Shown in pieces: positions 34,001-46,502 of a stretch of 64,000 nucleotides of DNA; within the stretch, counting starts at the first letter, position 1; every line of letters starts with the position of its first letter. Source of the stretch: Rhodosporidiobolus odoratus (Eukaryota > Basidiomycota > Microbotryomycetes > Sporidiobolales > Sporidiobolaceae); contig JAOANU010000009.1 in NCBI GenBank assembly GCA_034387635.1, positions 248,001 to 312,000 on the forward strand, in the 5' to 3' direction. The position numbers and the translations under genes are program-made. The notes beneath the pieces are model-generated. The model did no database searches, was not told the DNA's origin, and saw only the letters and a list, made by a program, of their open reading frames with translations.

Positions 34001-37000
34001 GCTTTTATGCGAGGCAGGAGTTTGGAGGTGGGTTTGAGGAAGGAGTTGGTCAGGAGGGGTTTGCTGGAGAGATCCGAGGTGGTGATGACGCCGAAGCCAA
34101 CGTACACGATCTGAGCGGGGCGTACAGCAAGCTTGCGTCGAGGAAACCGACTCTCCCGACTTCCGAATCCGGTCTTGGCGCCACCCGTGCAGACGAGCAG
34201 GGCAAAACACCCGTCGCCGCCGTTGCAACAGGCTCGAAGTCGAACGATCAGAAGCAGCAGCAGCACCAGCAGCACCAGCAGCACCAGACACGTCCTCGCG
34301 CAGAAACGATCGGAGGACCTCGCCCTCGAGCTGAAGTGGAGGATATCACGCCGTCGCAAAGGGCCTTGGAGAGGAAGGGGACGGGCCAGCCTCCTGCTCC
34401 AGCTCCGGCGCAGAAGAAGAAGAAGGACAAGGAGGAGAAGAAGGGGGATGCGGGGATAACGAGCGATTCGAGCGCTCTCACTTCGCCGGATCCGAGCGAT
34501 AACGAGGCGCAGGAGGAAGAGGAAGAGGAGGAAAGGGGGCCGAAGTTCGCGCCGTCGAAGGAAAGGGGAGCCCCGTCGCTGGGGGTCGCCAAGAAGAAGG
34601 AGAAGACGGAAAAGCAAGAAAAGTCTGCGGGATCGACGGACAAGGCCGCTTCCGCCCCGCCCGCTACCAATGCCAAGAGGGACGAAGGCGAGAAGCCTAC
34701 CGCCCCGCGATCTCCCTCCCATCAGGCAGTCGTCGAACACGGACAGGAGGACAGCGAGATGGGGAGGAAACGGCGCCGGTCGCCTCGCCTCTCGTCGAAC
34801 AGAGGTTCGGATGGGGCTAGCGAAGACTCTCGTTCTGGCGACGGCGGGGAGAAGGACGACAAGGCTGCGGCGGTGCCTGCCGCCGTCGGACGAGGTGGCG
34901 CTAAGGCGAAAACGCCAGCTGCGCCGTCCCCGCCCAAGGCGCAGGTGAAGGTGAAGAAGCCGGCGGCGAAGAAGGCGAAGGTCGTTGCCACCGTCGCCGA
35001 GGTCGACAACACCGAAGACCAAAGTGGCAAGGAAGAGCAGCAGGAGGACGAGGGCACCGCTTCCCGTCGGCCTCGTCGAGCGGCGGCGCAAAAGAAAGTC
35101 CCTGCGGGGTTGAAACCCAAGAGTGTCACGGTGGCGAAGCGAGCGAGAGATACGGCCGACGAGGAGGAGGAGGAGGAGGAGGAAGGGGGTACGAGCAGCG
35201 ACGATGAGGAGGAAGAGTACGTTGCGCCAAAAGCGAAGGGGAAGAAGGGCAAAGCCCCCACCTCGGCAGTGACGTCGAAGAAGGTAACAGCGAAGGGTAA
35301 AGGCGTCACAGCGTCTACCGCAACCTCGAAGCTAGGCAAGAAAACCGCCCGTAAATCGGTGGCCGCCCCATCTCGCCCTGCGAAACGTCGCAAAACGTCC
35401 CCGTCGCCATCTCCCGCTCCTTCAGCCGATTCTTCCCGCTCTGCCTCTGTCCCTCGCACTCGCGCGCACGGTTCAGGCTCAGCGTACCGTGCGACAGAAG
35501 AGTCCGAAGAGGGTGAAGAAACAGATTACGACACCTACCCTTCTCACCTACCCTCGACGCTGGAGGATAAGAAGAGGGCGGTGAGTCCGGCGAGGACGTA
35601 TAGGAAGGAGAAGAAGCCTAGGCCGGTTGGTGGGAAGAGGAAGGCGGGACAGAGTAAGATGCGCGAGGAGGGAGGGAAGGAGAAGGGGGGCAAGAAGGTT
35701 AGCGGAGGCAGGAAAGTGAGAAAGAAAAAGGAGCAGAGCGAGGAGGAGGTGGAAGAAGAGGAGAAGGAGGAGACAGAAGGAGAAAGCGACGCGGAGCAGA
35801 AAAAGACCACGAAGAGGGGTCGAGTGCCGAAGAAAGTGGTCACTCGAGTCGAGGGCGATGACGACGTCGAGAGTATGGTGGACATCGAGTGCGTCTCCCA
35901 GTCTCCTACCCTCCTTTCCGTACTGTAACACGAATCTGAGTATGCACTGATCGTAGGAACGCTCGCCTCTCTTCGCCTTTCGAGGACGAAGAAAAGCGCA
36001 ATCAACCGCCCAAGGACAAACGCGTATCGGCCGACATTCCCCCTCCCTTCGACCTCACTTCACCGCGCAAGTCACCTCTAGGGCGGCCCTCGCGTCCGGA
36101 TGTAGGAGAGGGCGCCAAGTCGGGGGGTGCGACTCCGAAACATCGGGAAAAGCCAATTCGGTCTTTCTCACAGTGCGCTTGTCTCCTCGTCTTCTTCCGA
36201 GCCCTGTCTGACCCCTCTCCCCCTTCTTGACATAGACTCGTCGCTACTCCGCCGGCCGAAAAGGACACCACACGACGCGCTTTAGACGACGAAGCTGAAG
36301 GCGCCGTCCTTCCACCCCCCGCCAACGACAACGACGGTGTTCTCGAGCAAGCTTTTGCAGGCGCCGCCGGAGAGGAGTATCCTGAACAAGAACAAGACGG
36401 CTTCGACGCAGGCTACTTCGATGAACCCGACTTTGCCAAACAACCCTTCTCTGCCGACGATGAAGCAACTTTCCAAAAGCCCGCCGCGCCGGTCTCGCAA
36501 GCCCAACAACTGCTTTCCCCCGTTACGGCCGCCGCTCTTCACGCATCGTACGACTCGGTTCTGCTCGACCCGGCGCAGGATCTTGGGTTCGTCGATCGCG
36601 CTTTTCCTTCTGGCGGCAAGGCCGGCGAAAAGGCAGTTACGGCAGATGCCCGCCCTCTCCCTACTGATGAAGCGCGAATCGAGCGCGAGCAGCAACCGTT
36701 CCCAGTCGAAGAGCTCGGGTCGGCTGCGGGTCGCTCAGGGAACGCGGCGCCGCAGCTTCTCGTCGAGGACACCCAGTCCGGCGACGAGGGCGGGCTCAAG
36801 CTGGGGAAGCATCGCCTCGGTCCGGCACCGCAGCTCATGCCTGTGGAACTTCAACAAAGCTATGACGTCGAGATGGCGGACGTCGGCGGCGAGGAAGGCA
36901 AGGAAGGCGAACAAGAAGAAGAGCCTGTCGACACGGATGACCTCTATTCCGTTCAAGGTGGCGTCGACGACTCGGGGGTACACTTCGAAGTGCCGATGGA

Positions 37001-38571
37001 CAAGGGGATTGAGGGAGATGAGGAGGAAATGGCGGCGACGGGCGCCGATCTCGTCGCTTCTGCCGCCGAAGAAGGTTCGTCGTTTCTTCTTTCGGGACCC
37101 AGCGTCCCGGCTGATCGGTGTTGTCCCATAGGGTCTGAGCCGCGAGCCTCTGAATTAGCTGAGCATGCGGGAGGCGAAACCAGCAGCAACAGGCCCGTCT
37201 CGGCGCCTCTTCCCGCCTCAGCTTCCACCGGCCGGCCTCTTCTCGTCGAAAAGCCAGCACCTCGACCCCGAAGTGCTGACAGTCAGCGCTCACGCTCAAT
37301 TCGTCGCTCCTCGCCTTCGCCTTTACCAGGCCCAATACAATTCACCTCGAAGGCCCAACTCCCGGTCCCTTCAGCCATTCAAGCTCCGCAAGTTCACCCC
37401 CCGCGACATGTACCTCTTGTCGGTGCCCAACAAGTCCAACAGGTCGTCAGACCCTCGCGTCTACTCGCCCAAGGCGAGTCGGCCTACGCGTCGGAGGCCC
37501 AGCCTGGCGTCGCAGCCGCCGCAGAATCGGTATCGGCCCCGCCTCCACCAGGTCGTCCTGCGCCTCAGCCGAGGTATACCTTTGCGCCTACCGACCTTAA
37601 GCTACCCTATCCGTACCCTGCCGCTCCGGTGCCCGTCAAGGCGACGGCTTCCACCGCTGTGCCGCCTCTCCGTTCTTCCCGCTCCCGCCCCTCTATCGCC
37701 GCATTCACATCCGCACAGACTGAAGTGCAGGTAAAAGGCAAAGGCACAGCTCTCCAGCTTGGCTCATCTCCTCGTCTAGCTTTTGCACCCAAACGCCGCA
37801 ATATTCCGCAACCGCAATCGCAGCAATACTCGTCGTCCCCGCCTGTCGCCCCTCTTCCGTTCCAGACCCGCGCTCGAAGACCTGCCCTCACCGTGCCGGC
37901 TCAGGTCAAAGCGCATCTTCCTACCGGCGGCAGCCTTTTCGCGCCGCAAGTTGCTTTCGGGACGAAGGCGAGTTCAAAGGAGCGCAGCAGATCACGCCCG
38001 AGGGCGCAGCAGCAGCCCCCTCGTCAACAGCAACCCGCCCCTCAGGTCGCTTATGTCGAACCTCAGCAGCAACAGCAACGGCAGTCGCTTCAGCAACAAG
38101 AAGAGGAGGGGGAGCAGGGGGCGGTATGGGATCAAGAAGATACGGAGCTTTACGATTACTTCTGCCAGTTTGGAGTTGTACGCCCCTATCACATGCTCTC
38201 ATTCTTCGCGATCACTGAACTCTCTCATCACAGCTCATGGTCGAGAGAAACCGCGAACGGCGTGCGAATCGCCAGGCGCATCACCAGCAATCGGTTTCCA
38301 AACTCGATCGACAGCTTGGACGCTACCTCTTGTCCATGCATGCAGAAACGTGTGCCCTTTCCTGCTCCCTTTGCTCAGGACCAGCTGACCGTCTCTGCGG
38401 TCCACCTGCAGCAAAGGAATCGCCGCAGCCGCGCGCTCGACCGTCGAAGCCATCGAGGGGGCTTCCGGCCCAGCGTCGCGGCTATCGCAGATGCTCAAGA
38501 GGACAAGAGACGTTAATGCAAGACTGTGGCAGGAGGCGGAGGCTGAGTTAGTCGAGATGAAGAACGGTTGA
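31032..38571 (+). CDS. Red1/SYCP2-like candidate meiotic chromosome-axis protein
   Basis: Thirteen exons (31032-31196, 31300-31602, 31691-31748, 31811-32042, 32119-32424, 32505-32794, 32879-33099, 33187-35888, 35957-36172, 36236-37074, 37132-38177, 38234-38349, 38412-38571) sum to 6,654 nt, or 2,217 residues, in phase. Residues 1-380 are armadillo-like helices (LTKSLLELATYLRQKAYDF, LGELLSKNEGNKSRAREII, SSAILELAFRLTPG). Residues 380-525 read as a beta-rich domain (AEGIVWEKTNLWVGR, WDLESARD, KLHKLEIILSG, GLVRKVVEERMT). About 1,600 disordered residues follow, alternating acidic and Lys/Arg-rich tracts. The end is helical (KLDRQLGRYLLSMHAET, RLSQMLKRTRDVNARLWQEA, ELVEMKNG). Helical repeat, Spt16M/PH-like domain, long linker and C-terminal coil is the plan of Red1, Rec10 and SYCP2. 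The assignment rests on that architecture, not clear motif identity. A shorter relative lies at 60698-64000. Confidence 0.5.
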
Positions 38572-39019
38572 CCTTCTCAGCTGGCTTGCGTTTCTTTTTC
38601 GTTTTTCCACCTGTACATACCAGATTCCGAATGCTTGAAACGCTTGGTGGTCTGTCCTCGTTGACGAGTACAGGTCTCCTGCCGCACTTCTGCGAAAGAC
38701 CGGATGCACAGATGCGCGGTCGTCCCGCCAGTTCACCTTCCCCCTCCTCGTCTGCCCGCCTCTTCGTTGTTGTTCTTCCGTATATATACAGTCGCCGCCT
38801 TTGCGTTCATCTACTGCAGTACTGCTTGCGTCCTGTGCTCACCTCGCTCCGACGCTGTGACCACTGATCACTGTATTCTTCTCCAATTCTTCTCCGCCGA
38901 GCCGAGAGAACCGATCACTTCCGGTAACGTGGCCGGCAGATCCGCGGACCGCCATACGGTCTCCTGTCCGTTCATCGCCGAGCTCCTGCCACTCGCCCGC
39001 TCTGTGCGTTCCTTCTGCC
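38572..39019. promoter_or_regulatory. ABCG transporter promoter region
   Basis: About 450 bp downstream of the axis-like gene and upstream of the ABCG start at 39020. TATATATACA at 38781-38790 is the clearest TATA box in the window, about 230 bp from the start codon. C/T-rich blocks follow it (CACCTCGCTCCGACGC). Confidence 0.5.
38781..38790 (+). promoter_or_regulatory. TATA box upstream of the ABCG transporter
   Basis: TATATATACA, a near-perfect TATA element in an otherwise GC-rich region, about 230 bp upstream of the ABCG start codon. It fits a regulated rather than housekeeping promoter. Confidence 0.45.
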
Positions 39020-41670
39020 ATGAAGTCGGCCTACAGCACGCTTCCCGACCTACACGATATGCCATCTTACCACGGCGGTCGCCACCGCGAGATGGACGTC
39101 GAATTGGGCTTGTTCGATTCGAAAGCCCCAGCACCTGTCCTCACACTCGCCTGGTCTGGCTTGACGGTGACTCGCCCGAAGAGGGCGCTGCCTATACTGG
39201 CAGATCTGAACGGTAGTGCGCGGTCGGGAGAGATGCTGGCAGGTGCGTGCTTCTGTCCATTTCCCGCAGTGTTTGTTATCGCTGATCCTCCTATCCGTGC
39301 AGTCATGGGTCCTTCCGGTGCTGGAAAGAGTACATTCCTTGATGCCATTACGAAGCGCTCCTCTGCGCAGGGCGAGGTCTGTTCAAACCACTTATCGATT
39401 CGCTACAACAACGCTTACCTCTGCTTCGACAGATCACCGTCAACGGAGCATCCAACTTTTCTCCTCGGGATTTAATTTCCTTTGTCGAGCAAGACGATGC
39501 GCTACTAGGCGTACTCACCGTGCGCGAGACTGTCAGCTTTGCCGCGTCCCTCGCGTGCGTTTTCTCCTTCTGCTGTGTATCTTGCTGTGCGCTGACCCAG
39601 GCTCAAGGGCGCAGTCTCGGTCCAGGCTACCCCAATATCAGAGACCACGTCGACGGTACTCTGCGTAGTCTCGGACTATGGGAGATTCGAAACAACATGA
39701 TTGGAACGCCTCTGCAGCGGGGTGTTTCTGGCGGACAGAAGCGTCGTGTCACCATTGCTTGCTCTGTTGTGGCCAAGCCCGCCATTCTTGTTCTGGACGA
39801 GCCGACTTCAGGACTGGATGCAGCCAGTGGGAGGGAGGTAGTCGCTTTCCGTATGCCTTTTCGTCCTATACTCCTTCAAGCCTGACCGGCCTGACCCTTT
39901 CCCGCTAATCTTCATCTTCGCCATGACCCGATACAGTCCGTCAGCTCGCGCTTGAGCAGAACGTCCTTGTCGTTTGTACAATCCACCAACCCAACTACAC
40001 CACCTTTTCCCTCTTCGACAAGCTGCTTCTTCTCGCCAATGGGCAAGCTATGTATGACGGGCCGACCAGTACGACACAGCGTTCTGTTGAGACTGTCGGA
40101 GGTCGACTGACTCGTGGCACCCGCAGAGGAATTGGGCGGTTACCTATCGAGCATCGGCAACCCAGTTCCGCAATTTCACAACCCCGCCGACCACGCCATT
40201 GACCTGGTCAACACCGAGTTCCAGCAAGACCTTAAGGGCGGTGTCAGCTCGCAGGAACGCTTCGATCAGATGGCCCTGGCCTGGCAGCGGTTCAAGCTAC
40301 CTCCGCCAGTATCGCCGACCCGCACTCAGGATGACATGTCTTTCCTTCATAAGCAGAAGGGCGGAGCCATGACGAGCGTTAGGAGGACCCTTACCCTCAT
40401 GCACCGTAACACGCTCAACTATAGCCGGAACTTGCTAGCTTACGGTATTCGATGTCAGTGTTCTTCATTTCCCGCGAACCTTTCTGAATCCCTAGCTGAC
40501 CTTCCCCCTGCTTACCCGTCTGGACGTAGTGGGCATGTACATCGGAATGGCGCTGCTTCTTGCCCTCGTCTGGATTCATCTCGGCTGGAGTACGAACAAA
40601 CTGAACGATCGGTTCAGTGTTAGGTGCGTCGATTCTTCCTCGTGCTTGATTAAGACCTCTTTCGCTGATCGCCTCTTGCCTTGCACTATCAGCTTCTTTT
40701 CTGTCGCGTTCCTCGGCTTCATGTCGGTTGCCGGTATTCCCGCCTTCCTCGAGGAGCGCGCCGTCTTCATCCGAGAGCGCGCAAACGGGCTGTACCGTCC
40801 GGCAGAATACCTTCTCGCCCTCACCATCGTCTCACTGCCTTTCCTTTTCGTCTGTGCGACGGTCTTTACCCTCATCATGTATGCTCTCCCTGCTCTGCCT
40901 TTGCCCCTCTTGAAACATTTCGCCATTCTGTCCACCTTACGCTGACCGGCCCTGTTGCCTTCCCTTGCAGCTACTGGAGTATCGGCATGAACCCTGGGGC
41001 CGACCACTTCTTCCGCTTCCTTATTTACCTTTTCCTCGCCCTCTTTGCGGCCGAAAGCCAGTCTCTCCTGATCGCCGCCGCCGTACCAGTCTTTGTCGCC
41101 GCTCTTGCTTTTGCTTCATTCGCCAACGGTCTGTGGATGTGTGTACAGGTACGCTCCCCAGCTTCAGTGCTCAGCGCTGTAATGCGCACGACTGATCTAT
41201 TTCCGTACTTACCTCGCAGGGCTACTTCATCCGTGCAACATCCCTGCCAAAGTTCTGGTACTACACCTTCCACTTCATGTACGTCGTCTCGCCCTCTGGT
41301 TTACTTCGAGCTGCTCTGACCTTTTTCTGCTTGACCTGAACAGCGACTTCCAGAAGTACGCCTTCGACCTGCTCGTCCGGAACGACTTCGCCGGTCAGAC
41401 GCTTGACTGCCCTATCGTCGACGGATCATGCCTTTGCCCCATCGCTAGCTCACTCACGGTGGAGCAGTGCGCTGTCACAGGCCAGGATGTTCTCAAGGTG
41501 AATTGCTTTCTTCTTTCCTGATACCCGGCGCGTCGAGCTGACGAAGCTGACTGTCGTAGGACCTCGACATTGCCGAAGTCCACGAGGGGCTGTGGGTGGG
41601 TATCCTCATCGTCATCATTGTCGTCCTTCGCCTGGCGATGTGGGGTGTGCTTGTGATTCGGAAGAAGTGA
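39020..41670 (+). CDS. ABCG-type half transporter
   Basis: ATP-driven exporter of the ABCG/White subfamily, with nucleotide-binding domain first and membrane domain second. Twelve exons (39020-39242, 39303-39376, 39433-39554, 39615-39850, 39937-40068, 40127-40453, 40530-40623, 40693-40878, 40971-41148, 41220-41278, 41344-41497, 41560-41670) sum to 1,896 nt, or 631 residues. Walker A is GPSGAGKST, Q-loop EQDD, ABC signature VSGGQKRR, Walker B ILVLDEP and H-loop TIHQP. The membrane half starts near residue 370 with about six helices (YIGMALLLALVWIHLGWS, AEYLLALTIVSLPFLFVCA, WVGILIVIIVVLRLAMWG). A Cys-rich extracellular loop (DCPIVDGSCLCPIA) precedes the last helix, as in ABCG dimers held by disulfides. 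It is half-size and must dimerise, unlike PDR full transporters. The substrate is unknown. Neighbours are a permease and two oxygenases. Confidence 0.85.
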
Positions 41671-41916
41671 TTGTCCCTCCCCTTTCTTCACATCATTCGT
41701 TGGATTGCCGGACTCTGTACCTTGCGGAGACGTGTTGTTTATGTGTTCAACTTCTGTGCTTGCGACGAGGTGAAGCGCTGGCGTCCCTTCAGACAAAGGA
41801 GGCAACAGGCTTTTCTCCTAGAGTGCGCCTTCACATCTACTCGAGAAGCAAAAGCATGGTATGGCGGGGATCAGCAAGGAAGATGCACAAACTCTATGAG
41901 ACTTGTTGTCCGCCAC

Positions 41917-44261
41917 CTATTTCTCCTGCTTTTCCTGCACCAAATCCTCCTCCCTGACCTGAGTCTGCGCCAACACCCTCTTCTGCAGATACGGACTCCA
42001 GCTCAAGTCCCCTTCCATGAGGTACCAAGTCGCGCAGACCACGAGGAACGCCATCGAGACGAACGCGAGGGCGGCTTTGCAGCTGGTCTCGTAGCGAGGT
42101 CCGTAGTCGGTGCGCCAGAGCTGTGGGCCTAGGATACCGCTGAACTGGGAGACGGCATTCAGGAGACCTGCGGGTGAAGTGGATCTGAGCTATGTAGCGG
42201 CACTCAGAGGAAAAGAAAGCATGGCAACTGACCGACACCGAGGGCCGCAGAAGAGGTACCGCGAAGGGAAGCGACACGTCGAGGCCAGAGGCACGCCTGG
42301 TATGGACGCAAAGGTACATCAGAACTAGGGGAACTAGTAGGAAAGGTTCGAAGCGGGACGCACATAGGCTGAAGGAGCCGAACCGGTGATAACGCAAAGG
42401 GCGGCGAAGCGCACGCCCGCTTGAGGTGCCTTCAGCAGGACAATGAAGGCAACGAGAACACCGCCAACGACTGTAGGAGCGAGACAAAGAATAAGTTCCG
42501 CCAGCTTGAGAAGGTCATCAAGTCGGGACGTACTGGCGAGAGTGACTGCGAAGGGGTTAACATTGCGCTTGCGGATCAGCCACGCCGAGATAATGCACAT
42601 CGCAATGCCTGTTGCTGCAGGAGGAATCTGAAGCAGTTGCGTGATAGCGGATCCCTGCGAACAAGAAGTGTTAGCATTCAGCGAGGAACGAAAGACGAGG
42701 TTAAACGCCACTGACCGAAAGACCAAGGTCGAGCAGCAGGAACGTCTGCATAGTACTTGCTCCCCAGGCTGAGACAGACCAGCAGCACCAGAAGAGGGTG
42801 AAGGTGACGAAGGTCGGATCGGCGAGCATCTTCTTGATCTCGGGCCAGTTCCACGTCTTGTCGTTTAACTTCGGGGCATTCTTGTGCAAGTGAGCGACAA
42901 CGTATTCTTGTTCGAGGGGCGAGAGCCATTTTGAGGTCTGCAGCGTGAGGGGGATTAGCAGGCGAAGCTCGGCGCGTGAGAGGGAGGGATGGGACGTACG
43001 GTGGGCCAATCGGGAAGGAGGAAGTACATGCCGACACCGATGGAGACAGTGACGAGTCCCTCGACGATGAACAGCCATTGCCTGTGCACAGAGCATGCGC
43101 AGAGCAAGTTCAGTCGTCGACCACGATGATCCAGCCTCAAGCCATGAGCGAAGCGAGTAAGCTGTGGGGGTGCGGAGAGGACGAAACGTACCAGCCAGCC
43201 AGCTTGCCGTTGGTGAAAGACACAGCGTAGGCGAAAAGTCCAGAGAAGCCTCCACTCGAGGAGTTGGCGACGTAAAGGTACAAAACGCGCGGCGCCATCT
43301 CTGCTGGCGTGTACCAGAAGGACCACTGATAAATGACAGACGTGAAGAAGCTGCCTTCGAATAAGCCGAGCACTGTGTATCCAAATAGAATGCGCCATAA
43401 GTAACGGCAGTTCGTGCAACGGCGAGAGGCAGATCCGGATCAGAAGGACGCACGAACGCGGCAGGTGACCAGTCCACCGTAGTTGGTAACTGCTGCCATA
43501 CAGCACATAACGGCACCCCACGAGGTCTGCAGATAAATAGAGGAAGGAGGGTCGGCATAAACCCACCTCGTCAAGTGGAGAATAGCCTGAACGGACCATG
43601 ATGCGACAAAGCCAGATTGAGGGTGACGTCTTCTTGACGAAGAAAGTACAAATCGGCTCGCTGACAGCCAGGAGAGAAGAACACGGAATGTCAGAGCCGA
43701 AAGAGGATAGAGGAAACATAGACGATTAGGTTGGAGCCACGCATGCGGGAAATGGAAGAGCTCAATCCGACGAAGCTTACGAGATCATATACGGATAGTA
43801 GAAGCTTCCGATGACCCATGCCCATTGCTGAGCATCCAAATGCAGCATCTGCTTGAGGGAGCGACCGATTTCTTTATTGAGGGTTCCGGCATTGTTGATG
43901 TTGTTCAAGTCGAGGCTAAGTGCCGTAGCGCACCAGCGAGAACACGCGAGCGTCAAGAGGCGATGACCAAGATACAGATGGCGAGGGATGGATAAGACGC
44001 AGTGCGGTCAAGAAGAAAAAGACAAAGCAGCATCTGCCGCGTCTTGGTGAGAACTGGAAACGGAACGCACCGAACAATCATGTAGGCGACGAGAATGTAT
44101 GGAAGTAGGTGAAGGTCGATACGTCGCAACAGTTTCTTGTGGTCAATGCCTGCAAACCGATCTTCCCCGCCCGCCTCGAGGACAGATGGGCTGCGGCTAT
44201 CGCCGGGGGACGAAAGAGCCTTCTCGTCGTCAAGCTTGTCATGAGCTACGATGGTCGCCAT
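41917..44261 (-). CDS. MFS permease, Dal5/allantoate-type anion:cation symporter family
   Basis: Major facilitator transporter of the fungal Dal5-like family, which imports allantoate, vitamins, small carboxylates and similar anions. It starts at 44261 (MATIVAHDKLDDEKALSS) and stops at 41917 (...EEDLVQEKQEK), with many short introns. The cytoplasmic N-terminus leads to HKKLLRRIDLHLLPYILVAY and LDLNNINNAGTLNKEIG, the family's helix 1 and DxxNIxNA loop. Later segments include FFVKKTSPSIWLCRIMV, LGLFEGSFFTSVIYQWSFWY, QWLFIVEGLVTVSIGVGMYF and GIAMCIISAWLIRKRNVNPF. The KMLADPTFVTFTLFWCCWSV region lies after the central loop. About twelve hydrophobic segments can be traced. The substrate cannot be told from sequence. 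The start is divergent from the 2-oxoglutarate oxygenase gene, which suggests shared control. Confidence 0.8.
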
Positions 44262-44857
44262 GGTGAGAGGGGTATCGCTGGGTGTCAAGGTCGACGAAGA
44301 AAAGAAGAAGAAAGGAAAGCAGCCTCGAGGCACATGCTCGCCGCGGCGGAAGTTGCTGTTATTGCTTCGCCGAGTATACCCAGTGCGTGCTCCTCTCCCA
44401 CGAGTCGTCGGGGTGGCTGAGCACCTCGGGAACACCAAAGAGCACCTCATCGCCGCAGAAAGGGCGAAGTGCGAAACTCGATATTTCCATCGCAGCCGAT
44501 AGTTCTGCCTATTTCTAAGTCAATACAAACTGCATTAGTCCTTGGTACTCTCATTACAATTGCTCAACACTGCTCGCCTTGCCGCTATAACGGTTCGGGA
44601 TGTGCTGCAGACATGAAGGCTTATACCTAACCACTGTTCTGCGCCGTGCGAATCGTCTCTGATCCGATCCGCTTGTCGCCCGAGCCCTCGCCATCTTCAT
44701 CTTGAGCACCTCATCATTCCGCTTCAAGGGCACCGCAGATCAATGATGTGCTCTGAGCGCGTAGACGCACCTTCAAAGAAGACGTCCATGCTACCGGCCG
44801 GCGTGCACGGCGCCCGAGTGTCTGCCGACTGGTCTCCCTTGCTTCCTCATAGCGACC
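44262..44857. promoter_or_regulatory. Divergent promoter region, MFS permease / 2-oxoglutarate oxygenase
   Basis: About 600 bp between start codons pointing apart. No repeat or clear TATA box was seen. Short open frames at 44251-44518 are purine-rich and look non-coding. A shared regulatory region is the simplest reading. Confidence 0.45.
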
Positions 44858-46502
44858 ATGCCGTCTTCATTGCTTGAAATTCCCGTATGGCAGCGCCCTG
44901 AACCAACGAGAGATGCAACACTGGATTACGCACAGCTTGCTCGGATCGACTTGTCGAAATGGCCGGAGAAGAAGGAAGAGCTGGTCGAAGATCTGAGGGT
45001 CGCAGTAAATGAGGTCGGTTTCTGGTGCGCTATCTCTCTTCCCTGGCGTCTTCCGCTCTGTTCAACTGAACCAGTCGGCGCAGGTTCGTCGAAAACATCG
45101 GCATCTCGGATGAAGAAGTCGTCCGCCAGCTTTCGATCGGCAATGCTTTTCTGGATCTTCCGCTTGAAGAAAAGCGCCGGCACCCCTGCGATTTCAAGCA
45201 GGGCAATTTCTTCGGTTTCCGCGAAGGCTTCCGGATGATGGGCAGCAGCGGAGTCAAGGACAACAGCGAAGCGTACGTTCTCGCTCGCAACTTTTCTAGA
45301 CTGGTGACATCTTGTCTGAACACGTGACCCCCTGCAGCCTCTGCCTTCCTAAAGCTGTACCCTCGCTTGCGCACGAATGGCCCGCCTTCGACTTCCTACA
45401 ACCGTTCAAGCCGGAGATTGAGGAGTTCCAGCGCAAGGTCCACCACAACGTCCTTGACCCGCTGCTGCGGTTATTTGCCCTACTGCTCGAGCTACCGGAA
45501 GAGTACTTCTCTGCGGTACGTCCAACCTAGCGATCTTCCACCCATCACATAGCCTTTTTATTGATTCACTCATGCTTGTTCCTTCCCTTCTTCTTCCGAC
45601 CACCCCGCATTCATTCTTCTCTGCTACACAATATGACATACTTTCTTCCTCCTGTCCATGCTGCTCGCTCATTGCCTACCACTCGGTCTCAGTAGCCGCA
45701 CGCATGGGAGCGGCCAAGCGAGGATCACTTGCGCTACGTGCGTTACCCCATCTCTCGCTCGACCAGCCCGTTCTGACACTGCATCGTCCCTCCTGCAGAT
45801 GCGCTATCTTCCGAACTCGGCAGAAGTGGACGCCAGACTGGACGACAAGCAATATCTAAACGCCCATTCGGATTTTGGCTTGACCACTCTGCTGTTTGCA
45901 CAGGTGGTCCAAGGGTGCGCCTGCCTTCTTCGCATTCCCAGTTCCCCTCAGCTGATGCACTTCGAACTGCACAGCCTGCAGATCCTCACCAATGACGGTT
46001 CATGGAAGCATGTACCTTACATCCCCAACACAATCGTAGTCAACACTGCCGACATCCTCTCGTTCGCCACGAACGGCTGGATCAAGTCTACTATTCACCG
46101 GGTCATTCGTCCACCAGAAGACCAAGCTTATGTACCTCGTCACGGTGTAAGCTACTTACTCGGAAGCTGTCCAGCCGGGCGCCGTCTTTGCGATTAAGAA
46201 GCTCTTGCTAACTTCTCTTCCCTACCCATCGCCCTGGCCTGCTGTTCTCCCATACTCCCCTGTAGCTCTTCTACTTTTCCCGCGCCGCCCACGACTGGCC
46301 CGCCAACATCATTGCCCCTTCCCCCGTCCTCGAACGTCTCGGCCTGTACAAGTCGGAAGAACAACCTAGAGAAACGGTTTCCGGTCTCGAGTATACGCGC
46401 GCCCGAGTCAAACATTCTTGGGATAGGAAGGTGTATGGGGATGAAGAGTATAAGGCTGGGTTTGCGTTGAAGGGGATTGAGGTGAAGACGAACTACGACT
46501 GA
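44858..46502 (+). CDS. 2-oxoglutarate/Fe(II)-dependent oxygenase (isopenicillin-N-synthase-like)
   Basis: Non-heme iron dioxygenase of the IPNS-like superfamily, oxidising a small molecule with 2-oxoglutarate and O2. Seven exons (44858-45024, 45084-45272, 45338-45515, 45696-45737, 45799-45914, 45975-46146, 46266-46502) sum to 1,101 nt, or 366 residues. The N-terminal half (VGFWFVENIGISDEEVVRQL, PLEEKRRHPCDFKQGNFFGF) is the conserved family lid. Iron ligands are visible as H and D of LNAHSDFGLTTLL and the distal H of KSTIHRVIRPPED. The 2-oxoglutarate arginine may be the one in YVPRHGLFYFSRA, though the usual RxS is not perfect. Exon 4 is only 42 nt. The substrate is not known. Position between a permease and a Baeyer-Villiger-type enzyme suggests catabolism or modification of an imported compound. 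Confidence 0.8.

Noticed and set aside
33784..35091. A 435-residue minus-strand frame opposite the axis-like gene
   Set aside because: It is a Leu/Arg-rich shadow of the low-complexity, GC-rich + strand exon (33187-35888). It has no domains, and GC-rich fungal exons often leave the antisense frame open.
39555..39614. Cys-rich segment (ACVFSFCCVSCCALTQ) in the ABCG frame
   Set aside because: It is an intron with GTGCGT donor. Using the acceptor GGCGCAG restores the conserved sequence and consistent phase, so the segment is not coding.
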